A model generated the notes under the pieces. It was given only the letters and a program-made list of their open reading frames with translations. It searched no databases and had not been told where the DNA came from. A program made the position numbers and the translations under genes. Below are positions 19,499 to 28,900 of a DNA stretch of 64,000 nucleotides, piece by piece. How positions within the stretch are numbered: position 1 is the stretch's first letter; every line of letters begins with the position of its first letter. The stretch is from Planctomycetaceae bacterium (GTDB taxonomy: Bacteria; Planctomycetota; Planctomycetia; Planctomycetales; Planctomycetaceae): assembly GCA_024742875.1 (NCBI GenBank), contig JANSXP010000007.1:62001-126000 (forward strand), in the 5' to 3' direction.

Positions 19499-20809
19499 CT
19501 ACGGTCCGAGGCAGTAAACGTATTCCTGACGGTCGTTTCGTTCGCCGGTGGCAACGCGAGCGTAAAGCTTACCATCACAGGCCACCAGTGAGGCAAACGA
19601 ACTGGAGCCGAGCTGGTTCTTACCCACCTGCGAAAAACCTTCCGGCGAGGCGTCAAACACCCACGTCGTTCCCGACTCATTGGTCGCATAGATCAGATTG
19701 CCAACCAGCAGTGGCGAAGCACTGAAGGAGCCGGAGAGTCGCGATCGCCATTTCAGTTCGCCGGTGGCGGCGTCCCGACACACGGCGATGGCATCGTCCG
19801 TGATGGCATACAGGTAATCGCCAACAACCAGCATCGACTGCTCATAGCATTTGAGTTTGTCCTGCCAGATCAGCGTGCCATCTGTGGCGTCAATGCAGAC
19901 CGTCTGTCGCTCCGGATAGCCACCGCTGGCGTAGATCAGCCGGTCTTTCCACACGATCGTACCGCATGTGGCCTGAGCGGTGCCTTCGGTCTGCCAGTTC
20001 AAAGCGCCGGTGGCAGGGTCGTAAGATGAAACTTTGCGGTTGCCGCTGAGCAGCAACTGCCATGTGCCCCGGATGTCGGCCACAACGGCCGAGGAATAGG
20101 TGTCCTGGTTGTCACGCGCTTTTTTCCAGATGACGTCACCGGTGTCTCGATGCACGGCCGTCAGAAAGCTGCCCCCGCGATTGTCGCCCGAGACAATCAC
20201 CGATCGATCAAACACGCAGGGCGAAGGCGCATAGCCAAACTTCGCCACAAAATAGCCGACGGGAGTCTGCCAGCGAATGTCACCCTCAAGCGACAGGCTG
20301 GTGAGCGTGACCTGCTCGCCGTTCAGAAACGCAACAAACAGCTGGCTGCCATCACAGGCAACCGAGCCATTGGCGTGTGTGCTTTTGGGATGCATTTCAC
20401 TGTTGGGCGGCAGATTGCCGGCGTGCACCTGAGTTGTCCACAGCGAATCTCCCGTGGAGCGATCCAGACAAACCACCGACTGCGTCTGGTCGCGCTCATC
20501 GGCGGTGGCCAGAAACACGCGGTCTCCCACCACGGTCGGCGTACTGTGTCCGCGACCTGGCACCTTCGCTTTCCAGAGTACGTTTTCTGTATCACTCCAG
20601 GAGGTCACCACCTGGTCGCAGCGGGCCACGTTGTTGCGATCCGGTCCCCGCCACCACGGCCAGTCTGAATCAGAAAAGTGAATCGGCGAAGCGTCGGGAA
20701 GGTCAGACGTCGCTGTGACTTCCACCACTTCCTTGGTGGGGCGACTGCAGCCACCCACGACCAGCACCGTGCACAGGGAAACAAAGGCGCGAAATAACGA
20801 GGCAGACAT
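19499..20809 (-). CDS. PQQ-like beta-propeller lipoprotein
   Basis: A 436-residue protein with a lipobox ending VLVVGGC (Cys21), so it is probably a membrane-anchored lipoprotein. The rest is a beta-propeller of PQQ-like repeats: WRGPDRNNVA, VVCLDRSTGDSLWTTQV, VHRDTGDVIWKKA, VSSYDPATGALNWQTEG, CIDATDGTLIWQDKL and CRDAATGELKWRSRL, each a strand with the Gly-x-x-x-Trp pattern. Tungsten- or PQQ-enzyme active-site residues were not evident, so a binding or scaffold role, as in BamB-like proteins, is more likely than catalysis. AGGAA precedes the ATG. The sulfatase gene lies 106 bp downstream on the same strand and could be cotranscribed. Confidence 0.85.
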   Translation of the reverse strand: MSASLFRAFVSLCTVLVVGGCSRPTKEVVEVTATSDLPDASPIHFSDSDWPWWRGPDRNNVARCDQVVTSWSDTENVLWKAKVPGRGHSTPTVVGDRVFLATADERDQTQSVVCLDRSTGDSLWTTQVHAGNLPPNSEMHPKSTHANGSVACDGSQLFVAFLNGEQVTLTSLSLEGDIRWQTPVGYFVAKFGYAPSPCVFDRSVIVSGDNRGGSFLTAVHRDTGDVIWKKARDNQDTYSSAVVADIRGTWQLLLSGNRKVSSYDPATGALNWQTEGTAQATCGTIVWKDRLIYASGGYPERQTVCIDATDGTLIWQDKLKCYEQSMLVVGDYLYAITDDAIAVCRDAATGELKWRSRLSGSFSASPLLVGNLIYATNESGTTWVFDASPEGFSQVGKNQLGSSSFASLVACDGKLYARVATGERNDRQEYVYCLGP

Positions 20810-20978
20810 CGAGAGTTCCTGAGCTCAAAAGGCGAAGGCGAGCAGCAAGGCGAACGGCCGTATGGCTTTGCGCAGACGGGCTTGTGCCGAGGATCATTCG
20901 CAACAGCGAATGAAAGACCGGAGGCCATCAGGATAGCAGGTCACCGCAAAGACGGCAGGCAACCCCTATTCGCTGCGG

Positions 20979-21779
20979 CTAGTCGAGGCCGCTCAGAAAG
21001 TCCCGTAGTTCTTTTTCGCTGTCGTCGAGATTTTCGACCGGCTCAGTGGGCGACTCCAGCACTTCCGCGCTGGGCAGTTCGTCATCGTCATCAATGACCA
21101 GAAACTCGTCATCCACACTCAGCAGCTTGCTGTCGTTGAGCTCTTTCTCGACTGCGTCGGCGTCGGCCACCGTGGTTTCGTCGTCGTGTTCCGGCAGAAC
21201 GTCGTATTCGCTGCCCGTTGTATACATCCCGGAAGCCGATGGGCTCGCGGCGACGTAATCAGCCGTCGGGTCATCCTCATCGGCCGCAGCGCCCGCCTGC
21301 TCCACGGCAAGATTCATGGCCTGAGCGTCGCCCGGGGCTGATTCTTCCACAGGCTGTGAGACGGTGGCCAGGTACTCTCCACTGTCGGACGTGGTGCCAG
21401 CCGGTGCTGCCTGTTCGGTTTCCTCCGCTTCGATGCGGTCGTCTGTGACAGAGACCTGCAGCACGTCGGCGGCGACCACCTCAGATCGCACATGGGCGAT
21501 GAAGCGGACCGGGCCGACGGCAAAACTGGCTCCATCCTCCAGTGCGTAGCGTTTGCCGGAGGTCAGCTTGTTGTCGTTAAGAAAGGTGCCGTTGCTGCTG
21601 TCCAGATCGGACACAAAAGCGCCTTCGTCCGTGATCCGCAGAAAGCAGTGGCGACGGCTTACCTGCGGGGCCGAAAGCCGGAGGTTACATTCGGCTCCCC
21701 GGCCGATCACGATGTCGTGGCGTACTGTGACTTTTTTGATGTTGGACTGTTGGTCCTGAAGTTCCAGCACAACTTTCAT
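20979..21779 (-). CDS. FHA-domain protein with acidic tail
   Basis: A 266-residue protein. Residues 1-90 form a forkhead-associated domain that reads phosphothreonine: VIGRGAECNLRLSAPQVSRR gives the conserved Gly-Arg, Ser-Arg-Arg and His, then DLDSSNGTFLND gives the Asn-Gly-Thr. The remaining 170 residues are strongly acidic and low in complexity, end in DDSEKELRDFLSGLD, and are probably disordered. No signal peptide is seen, so it is cytoplasmic. The partner is likely a Ser/Thr kinase substrate; two such kinases are encoded elsewhere in the window. It is transcribed divergently from the lipB-like gene. Confidence 0.9.
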   Translation of the reverse strand: MKVVLELQDQQSNIKKVTVRHDIVIGRGAECNLRLSAPQVSRRHCFLRITDEGAFVSDLDSSNGTFLNDNKLTSGKRYALEDGASFAVGPVRFIAHVRSEVVAADVLQVSVTDDRIEAEETEQAAPAGTTSDSGEYLATVSQPVEESAPGDAQAMNLAVEQAGAAADEDDPTADYVAASPSASGMYTTGSEYDVLPEHDDETTVADADAVEKELNDSKLLSVDDEFLVIDDDDELPSAEVLESPTEPVENLDDSEKELRDFLSGLD

Positions 21780-22191
21780 CGATTGTTCTCCGACGCCCAG
21801 ATCTGTCGAGCCACTCCTGCATCACCTGCATCACCTGCGTCACAAGCCACACGAGTTCACGCATTGGCGGACGATTCGTTTCTCGGGATGGGGAAATCCC
21901 GCAAATCTCGACGGGGCGTCACTGGACAAGGTGCCAAAACCCCAATCTGCCTGCAACCCGGATGTTTCAAATTCGGCACTTTTGGACCGATTACGCGAGT
22001 CTCAAACACGACCGAACGATTCTCTCGTTGAGGCGGTGCTCCCTTCGTATCAATTGTATCACGCACGAATCGGTCTCAGCCCTTAATCCTCGACGTTTTC
22101 CCGTGTTTCCAGCTGTCAGGCAGATTGCGTTGGTTGCCACCGTCCGTGATGGCTAAAATGCCCGGTTTTCGGTCCTGCCACGGTGAGGCAA
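21780..22191. other. Divergent intergenic region, FHA and lipB-like genes
   Basis: A 412-bp gap. A short GCATCACCT-type direct repeat lies near 21813-21840. TAAAAT at 22154-22159 with TTGGTT at 22130-22135 (18-bp spacing) is a possible promoter for the plus-strand genes. No gene is seen. Confidence 0.4.
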
Positions 22192-22959
22192 ATGTCGGTT
22201 GATTGGGAATCCTGGTCGGAACAGGGAGTGGAATCCGCGGAAGTTCGACTGCTCGGACTTACGGACACGCCCTCGGTGCTGGCGCTGCAAAAGCTCATGG
22301 CGCACGAAGTCCGCCAGCAAAGTCGCGTTAGTGCGGCCATTCTGATCTGTGAACATCCTCCGTCTTTGACAGTGGGGCGAGATGCGAATCTGCTCGAATT
22401 GCCCACCGACCCACGGGAGCTGGAAGCCAAATTGCTGACGCAGCATCGAGTGGCGCGGGACGGCGGCGTCTTTCTGCACCAGCCCGGTCAGCTGGCCGCC
22501 TACGTGGTGGTCTCGCTGGACGAATGCGGCTTCGGAGAGGCCGAGTTTCGCTGGCGTCTGCAGGAGGCCGTAATGGCCGTTTGCAAGGATTCTCAGGTGA
22601 TCGCTCATCGCCAGACGGACGATTTTCACGCCATTTGGGGGCGACACGGCATCGTCTGTGAAATGGGCGTCGGTGTGAAAGACGGCGTGACGAGTTTTGG
22701 CGTTTATCTGAACGTGAGTTGCCGCCTCGATGAAGCGCGGCAATTCGGTCGCGGGCTAAAAGGTGAACGAATTTCTTCGTTCAACGCCGAACGCGTTCGC
22801 CCGGCCATGATGCCGCAGGTACGCTCCTGCTTGATCGAAAATCTGTGCGAACAAATCGGTTATCCCGAGTATCATATTCATACGGGACACCCGTTTTTGC
22901 AGCGGACCCGACGGGTCGTGGGAACCGTGCAGGATCCCGCCCGGGAAGCCGATTCCTGA
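22192..22959 (+). CDS. LipB-like octanoyltransferase homologue lacking the catalytic Lys and Cys
   Basis: A 255-residue protein of the LipB/LplA/BirA fold, from the ATG at 22192 (a GTG nine bases upstream is possible). LipB moves octanoyl from ACP to lipoyl domains. Family landmarks are ICEHPPSLTVGRDANLL, VARDGGVFLHQPGQLAAYVV and FGVYLNVSCRLDEARQFGRG. The usual catalytic Lys (E. coli Lys135, in AKIASLG) aligns with Ile154 in RHGIVCEMG, and the catalytic Cys (Cys169, in NPCG) aligns with Arg187 in FGRGLKG. Two other Cys, at 156 and 177, are nearby. lipA follows 195 bp downstream, so a role in lipoylation is likely, but the mechanism must differ if it is active. Confidence 0.8.
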   Translation: MSVDWESWSEQGVESAEVRLLGLTDTPSVLALQKLMAHEVRQQSRVSAAILICEHPPSLTVGRDANLLELPTDPRELEAKLLTQHRVARDGGVFLHQPGQLAAYVVVSLDECGFGEAEFRWRLQEAVMAVCKDSQVIAHRQTDDFHAIWGRHGIVCEMGVGVKDGVTSFGVYLNVSCRLDEARQFGRGLKGERISSFNAERVRPAMMPQVRSCLIENLCEQIGYPEYHIHTGHPFLQRTRRVVGTVQDPAREADS

Positions 22960-23154
22960 AAAGGGCACTCCGGAAATCAGGAGACGACCATTTCGGCAGG
23001 GAACATCTTCCCAGCCGGCCGTAAAATTGTGAATGATTACAATCCGTCGCCTTTTGCGGTTTCTCGCGCAGCACAAATCACGCCGCGTGGCACCGGCCGC
23101 ATCAACGACTCCCAATCTGGCTCCATTGAACTACCGGTTAGCGAAACCAGTTGC

Positions 23155-24084
23155 ATGTCCATTCTACCGATCATTGAAGTGCCCGACGAAACGCCTCAGC
23201 GTCCGCAGCGACGACTCCCCAAATGGCTGAAGCGTCCCCTGCCGAAACCCGGCATGGCTTATACGGATGATGTTATCTCTGACCTCGGTCTGGAAACGGT
23301 TTGCGAGAGTGCCAAATGCCCAAACCGATCCGAATGCTGGAGTCAGCAGACGGCGACGTTCATGATTGGCGGCAATGTATGCACGCGGCCCTGCGGATTT
23401 TGTTCCGTGCCCAAGGGGAAGACGACGGCGCTGGAAATTGACGAGCCGGAACGTGTGGCTGAGGCGGCCGAACGTCTGGGTCTGAAGTATGTGGTGATTA
23501 CGTCGGTCACACGTGACGACCTGAAAGACGGCGGTGCCGAGCACTGGTATGAGACCGTCCTGGCCGTCCGCCGCCGCACGGGGGCTGAGGTCGAAGTGCT
23601 GACTCCCGACTTCATGGGCAACCGTCAAGCCATCAGCCGGGTGATCGAAGCGCAGCCGGATGTCTTCAACCACAACACCGAAACGGTGCCTCGGCTGTAC
23701 CATCGTGTGCGACGCAATGCCGAGTACCAGCGAACCCTGGATCTGCTGGCTCAGGTCAAAGAAGAAGCTCCCGACATGCCCACCAAAAGTGGTCTGATGC
23801 TGGGGCTGGGCGAAACGCGGGATGAACTGATGGATGTCTGTGCGGACCTGCGGGCCGTGGGGTGTGACATCATCACGCTGGGGCAGTATCTGCAGCCAAC
23901 CCCCGAGCATCTTCCCGTGGACCGCTTTGTTCCACCGGAAGAGTTCGATGAAATCGGCGAGCTGTGCCGCAAAATGGGATTCCGCATGGTGGCCAGTGGA
24001 CCGTTTGTCCGCAGCAGTTATCACGCCGGAGAAATGACCGAGCATCTGGACAGCGGCACTCAGCCGGCCATGATGAATTCCTGA
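23155..24084 (+). CDS. lipA: Lipoyl synthase (radical SAM)
   Basis: A 309-residue LipA from the ATG at 23155. It inserts two sulfurs into protein-bound octanoyl groups. Both clusters are visible: the auxiliary-cluster motif C-x4-C-x5-C at Cys50, 55 and 61 (TVCESAKCPNRSEC), and the radical-SAM motif C-x3-C-x2-C at Cys76, 80 and 83 (VCTRPCGFC). The C-terminal motif LVRSSYHAGE appears as FVRSSYHAGE with the conserved R-S-S-Y. The gene sits between the LipB-like gene and tsaB, with only 4 bp to the latter. Confidence 0.97.
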   Translation: MSILPIIEVPDETPQRPQRRLPKWLKRPLPKPGMAYTDDVISDLGLETVCESAKCPNRSECWSQQTATFMIGGNVCTRPCGFCSVPKGKTTALEIDEPERVAEAAERLGLKYVVITSVTRDDLKDGGAEHWYETVLAVRRRTGAEVEVLTPDFMGNRQAISRVIEAQPDVFNHNTETVPRLYHRVRRNAEYQRTLDLLAQVKEEAPDMPTKSGLMLGLGETRDELMDVCADLRAVGCDIITLGQYLQPTPEHLPVDRFVPPEEFDEIGELCRKMGFRMVASGPFVRSSYHAGEMTEHLDSGTQPAMMNS

Positions 24085-24088
24085 TGCT

Positions 24089-24799
24089 GTGAACATTCTC
24101 GCCGTTGATACGTCCGGTTTTGGCGGGTCGGTCGCCTGTCGCCGGGAGGGACAGCCCGTGGTCCAGCGATCGCTCTCCACGCAGGGCCGACGGCATGCCC
24201 AGACGCTCGTGCTGGAAGTGCGCACGCTGCTGAACGAGGTGGGGCTGCGACCGGCGGATATTGACGTTGTGGCCGTCAGCATTGGTCCGGGCAGCTTCAC
24301 GGGTTTGCGAGTGGGCGTCGTGTTTGCCAAGACGTTTGCCTGGGCGAATGACGCCTCACTGGTGGCTGTCGACACGTTTCGTGCCATCGCCCAGCAGGCC
24401 GGAGACTGCGGGCGCTCTGTCGCCGTCGTGAGCGACGCGCAGCGGCAGGAAGCGTTCTTCAACACCTATCACTGGGATCCGACGCAGCAGTGCGCTGTGG
24501 CTGACGGAAGCATCCGCATTGTGCCTGTTGCCCAGGTGGTTCAGGCGGCAGGCGACTGCATTTGGTCCGGACCGGGGATCGACCGCTTTGCCGATGCGTT
24601 TGCTGATGTTGAAGTGGCGGCCGACCGCGAGCCCACGGCAACGGCGATCGCGCAGATCGGACGTATTCAGTGTTCGACAGGCGATACGGCTGATCTGTCT
24701 GCGCTGGAGCCGCTGTACATCCGTCGCAGCTATGCGGAAGAGAATGCAGTGCAGAAGGCGGAACAGAATTCACAGGAAGGTGCAGGCCGCCAGACGTAG
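24089..24799 (+). CDS. tsaB: tRNA N6-threonylcarbamoyladenosine biosynthesis protein TsaB
   Basis: A 236-residue protein starting at GTG 24089, four bases after the lipA stop and so translationally close to it. TsaB is the non-catalytic partner of TsaD in making t6A37 of tRNAs that read ANN codons. The ASKHA-fold hallmarks are present: NILAVDTSGFGGSVA at the N-terminus, RRHAQTLVLEVRTLL, and VVAVSIGPGSFTGLRVGVVF, the signature that separates TsaB from TsaD. The TsaD metal-binding His-x3-His is absent, as expected. tsaD is not in the window. Confidence 0.93.
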   Translation: MNILAVDTSGFGGSVACRREGQPVVQRSLSTQGRRHAQTLVLEVRTLLNEVGLRPADIDVVAVSIGPGSFTGLRVGVVFAKTFAWANDASLVAVDTFRAIAQQAGDCGRSVAVVSDAQRQEAFFNTYHWDPTQQCAVADGSIRIVPVAQVVQAAGDCIWSGPGIDRFADAFADVEVAADREPTATAIAQIGRIQCSTGDTADLSALEPLYIRRSYAEENAVQKAEQNSQEGAGRQT

Positions 24800-24819
24800 T
24801 CATCGGGCGACAGGCTGTC

Positions 24820-25785
24820 TCAAACGGCTCCGCGGGACACCGTCGGTCCCCGCCGCTGCAGGGCCCCTTCGATGGCCGACAGCGTGGGATCGTCGAGCAC
24901 CAGTTCCATAGCGGCCGCCGTTTCCTGTATCTGCCAGTCGCGTTTCGCGCCGCACAGCGCGGCAGTAATCCCCGGCTGAGCGATGGTCCAGGCCACCACC
25001 AGTTGTGCCACCGTCATCTCCAGACCACTGGCAATCGCCTTCAGATCATCGAGGAAATCCTGGTTCTTCTGCCACTCCTGGCCTTGAAACATGGGATATT
25101 TGGCCCGCCCGTCGGCCGGGTCGAACTGATGATCGCGGGGCAGTTTTCCGGCCAGCAGCCCCTTCATCAAAGGCCAGTAGATGCACAGCGACACGCCGTT
25201 GTCCCGACACCAGGGAGCGATATCGGCTTCGATCTCCTGCTGGAGCATATTGAAGTGCGGCTGCACGGCTGTCAGCGGACACACCGCATGGAACTGTTGC
25301 AGTTGGGCGACCGTCAGATTGGACGCCCCGGCGGACCGCACTTTGCCCTGCTGAATGAGGGAGGCAATGGCGGCCGCGGTCTCAGCAATCGGCGTTTGTT
25401 TGTCCCAGGCGTGCAGGTAATACAGTTCCACATGATCAGTTTGCAGTCGCTGCAGCGATTCTTCGCATTCGCGCTGAATGGTTTCCGGCCGACCATCGTA
25501 ATCCTGCCCGCGTCCGACGCGATGCAGGCCGCCCTTGGTGGCGATGACGAATCTGTCACGGCCGTACTCGGCCATGATCCGGCCGATCATCTGTTCGCTT
25601 TCGCCATGTATGCCGTATGCATAAGCGGTGTCAAAAAAGTTGATCCCGCTGTCCAGGGCTGCCCGCAGCGTATTCAGGCTGTCCGCCTCGTTGGCATGAA
25701 GGGTCGTCATGCCGGTGATGGGCCAGCAGCCCATGGCGATGGCGGAAACGTGAATGTCGGTTTGTCCCAGGCGGCGAAGTGTCAT
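24820..25785 (-). CDS. Aldo/keto reductase family oxidoreductase
   Basis: A 321-residue (beta/alpha)8 NADPH-dependent reductase. The tetrad is visible: Asp and Tyr in FFDTAYAYGIHGESE, Lys in VIATKGGLHRVG and His in LYYLHAWDKQTP. The cofactor end reads WTIAQPGITAALCGAKRDWQ. It resembles the Tas/YdbC-like branch acting on small carbonyls; the substrate is unknown. It is convergent with tsaB (21-bp gap) and divergent from the large RTX gene. Confidence 0.92.
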   Translation of the reverse strand: MTLRRLGQTDIHVSAIAMGCWPITGMTTLHANEADSLNTLRAALDSGINFFDTAYAYGIHGESEQMIGRIMAEYGRDRFVIATKGGLHRVGRGQDYDGRPETIQRECEESLQRLQTDHVELYYLHAWDKQTPIAETAAAIASLIQQGKVRSAGASNLTVAQLQQFHAVCPLTAVQPHFNMLQQEIEADIAPWCRDNGVSLCIYWPLMKGLLAGKLPRDHQFDPADGRAKYPMFQGQEWQKNQDFLDDLKAIASGLEMTVAQLVVAWTIAQPGITAALCGAKRDWQIQETAAAMELVLDDPTLSAIEGALQRRGPTVSRGAV

Positions 25786-25934
25786 TAGGAGAGCGTTGCG
25801 CAGTAGGTGTTGCTGGAGAAGGCAGTCCGATTGTGTGGTTGCCTACAACTTACCAGGGCAGTTTGTAATGGCTCCCACGTGCACACAGTGTGTTTAACGC
25901 ATTCGAGCGAAAAACGCAAAATCGAGAGTAAACG

Positions 25935-28900
25935 ATGGCGGTGGCAGCAGCATCCCAGGTGAGACCCGGATCCGGTTCTTCACTTTTTTGCGGAATGCGA
26001 AACATGCCTGCAGGCTTTTTACGCTCTGTTGTCAAATCCCTTTCACCTCACCCACGTGCGCGGAAGAACCGCGCGCCGGGTCGAAGTCTCGTCCCGCTGC
26101 GCGCTGAGCAGTTCGAAACACGTGCGCTGCTGTCGGCCGTTTCGTTTAACGGCGGGACGCTCGAATTCGAAGCGGACGCTGGCGAGACCGATCTGGTCAC
26201 TGTCTCGGCTCCGGACGCGGATACGCTGAGAATCGATGTCGGTAACGGCGATGCCATCGTGCTGGATGCGGCGATTGCGGCCGATCCCGCTTTCACGCTG
26301 TCCAATGGGGATGCCACACTGGAAATTCACGTGGGCGCCGGTGGTGTGGTGCTCACAGAGGCCGACTTTTTGCTGGGTGATGGCAACGACACGCTCACAT
26401 TCGATTCCTTCACGGCCGGCGTGGATATTTCGGCCGATGGCGGCAGCGGGAACGATACGATCAGCGCGGCGGCTCTCAGTCAGTCAGTCGTGCTGGTTGG
26501 TGGTACGGGAGAAGACCTGCTGACTGGCGGCGATGGCAATGACGCGCTGATTGGCGGTTCGGGCGACGATGAGCTTCGCGGTGGTGGCGGCAACGACAAT
26601 CTGATCGGTGGCGGACAGATTGAGGTCACCGTCACCAATCTGCAGACGACAGACGGTGCTCTGCTGACTCCGTTTGTGCTGGCGACGCAGAACGACACGT
26701 ATGACTTCTTCAACGTGGGCAGTGCGGCTTCCGGCACGCTGGAACGCCTGGCCGAAGACGGCACAACAGGACCACGCATTGCCGCCGCGCTGGGCAGTGG
26801 GGGCGTGAATGAAGCGGTGGCCACGCCCGGAGGCCCGCTGGCTCCTGGGGAATCTCGCACCATCAGCCTGCGTGCCGATTCGCTCAACAATTTGACGCAG
26901 TTTCTCAGCTTTGCGTCCATGGTGATTCCGAGCAACGACGCGTTTATTGGCAATGACAATCCGCAGGAAATTCGTCTGTTTGATGCCAATGGGGAACTGA
27001 TTGAGCGCGTGGGAGCGGGCGCTTATTTCATCACGGGCGATGACGTCTACGATGCGGGCACGGAAGTGAACGATGAGATTCCTGCCAATACAGCGGCGCT
27101 CGCTCAGGCGGCTCCGAATACCGGTGTGACCGAAAACGGGGTGATCGCTCAGCATCCGGGCTTCCAGGGTTCTGCACGTCTGGGTGGTGCCGTGGGCAAC
27201 ATTCTGACGGCACGTCCCAATGCGGATTTCACGGACGGCAATCCCAACATCGCCAGTATTGAAATTACGTCGAACGACGGCAATGACATTCTCATCGGCG
27301 GATCGGGCAATGACACGATCGTTGGCGGCGACGGCAATGACACACTGATCGGTGGTTTTGGCGACGATGATCTTCAGGGTGGCGACGGCGACGACACGCT
27401 GGTGGGCGGTGGTCAGATTGAGATCACCGTGACGAATCTGCAGACAGCCGATGGTGCACTGCTGACGCCGTTTTTCCTGGCGACGACCGACGGGGTGTAC
27501 GACTTCTTTGACGTGGGCAGCGCGGCTTCGGCGAGTCTGGAAAGTCTGGCCGAAGATGGTGCGACGGGTGGACGTATTACGGCCGCACTGAACAGCGGTG
27601 GCGTGAACGAAGCGGTGGCCACACCAGGTGGCCCGCTGGCTCCCGGTGATTCCCGGACGGTAACGTTTTACGCGACATCGACGAACAACCTGACGCGTTA
27701 TCTGAGTTTCGCTTCGATGGTGATCCCCAGCAACGACGCGTTTATTGGCAACGACAGTCCTCTGGAGATAGATCTGTTCGATGCGGCTGGCAATTTGATC
27801 CAGCGTGTGGGTGACGGCGCGTTTGTGATCACGGGCGACGATGTCTACGACGCGGGCACGGAAGTGAACGATGAGATACCGGCGAATACGGCAGCTCTCG
27901 CTCAGGCGGCTCCGAATACTGGCGTGACCGAAAACGGGGTGATTGCTCAGCATCCTGGCTTCCAGGGCTCTGTGCGTCTGGGTGGTGCTGTGGGCAACAT
28001 TCTGACGGCCCGCCCAAACGCAGACTTCACGGACGGCAACCCCAATGTGGCCAGTATTCAGGTGGGCACGACGCTGGACGGCAACGACACGCTGGACGGC
28101 ACCGAAGGCGATGACACGCTGACGGGTGGTGCGGGCAACGATATGATCATTGGCGGCGTCGGCAATGATACGGTGGTTGTGGAGGGACCGACGGCCGACT
28201 ACACGGTCGATGGCCTGACGCAGATTTCTGATACCGTAGCTGACCGTGACGGCGTTGACAGTCTGGATTCCGTCGGCGTAGCTCAGTTCAGCGATGATTC
28301 TTTTGTCCTGGTGGAAGCCACGCCAGACGGGGGCGTGACGACAACCACACCCATCGCCTTCACGTTCACGTTTGGTGATGACGTCACGGGCTTTGATGCG
28401 AGTGATGTGAGTGTGGTGAATGGCTCTGTGGCCAGTGTCACGGCCGTCGATGCTCGCACCTACACGGTCGAAGTGACGCCGTTCAATGCGGGCGCCGTGC
28501 AGGTGTCCATTGCGGAAAATGTGGCCAGCAACACAGATGGCTTTGGCAATCTGGCGGAATCCGTGCAGGTCACCAGCAATGTGGGCGTGCCGGTGATCAA
28601 CTCTCTCGGCCGTTTCCCCGGGGTTCGTCCCACCATCACCTGGAATGCGGTGGATGGGGCCGGCTCCTATGAAGTCTGGATCGCCCGGGTGGCGCCCGGC
28701 ACCAGCCGTATCCTGATTGGGGAGTCGATTGTCTCCACCAATGCGTTCACGCCGTCTGCCGACCTGGCACCAGCGCTGTACCGAGTGTGGGTGCGTGGGC
28801 AGGGAGGGGACTGGTCGACTCCTGTCGACTTTGAAGTGCAGCCGACTTTGATCGGCCCCGTCACGCCCACGTTTGAACAGCGACCCACGTTTGCCTGGGA

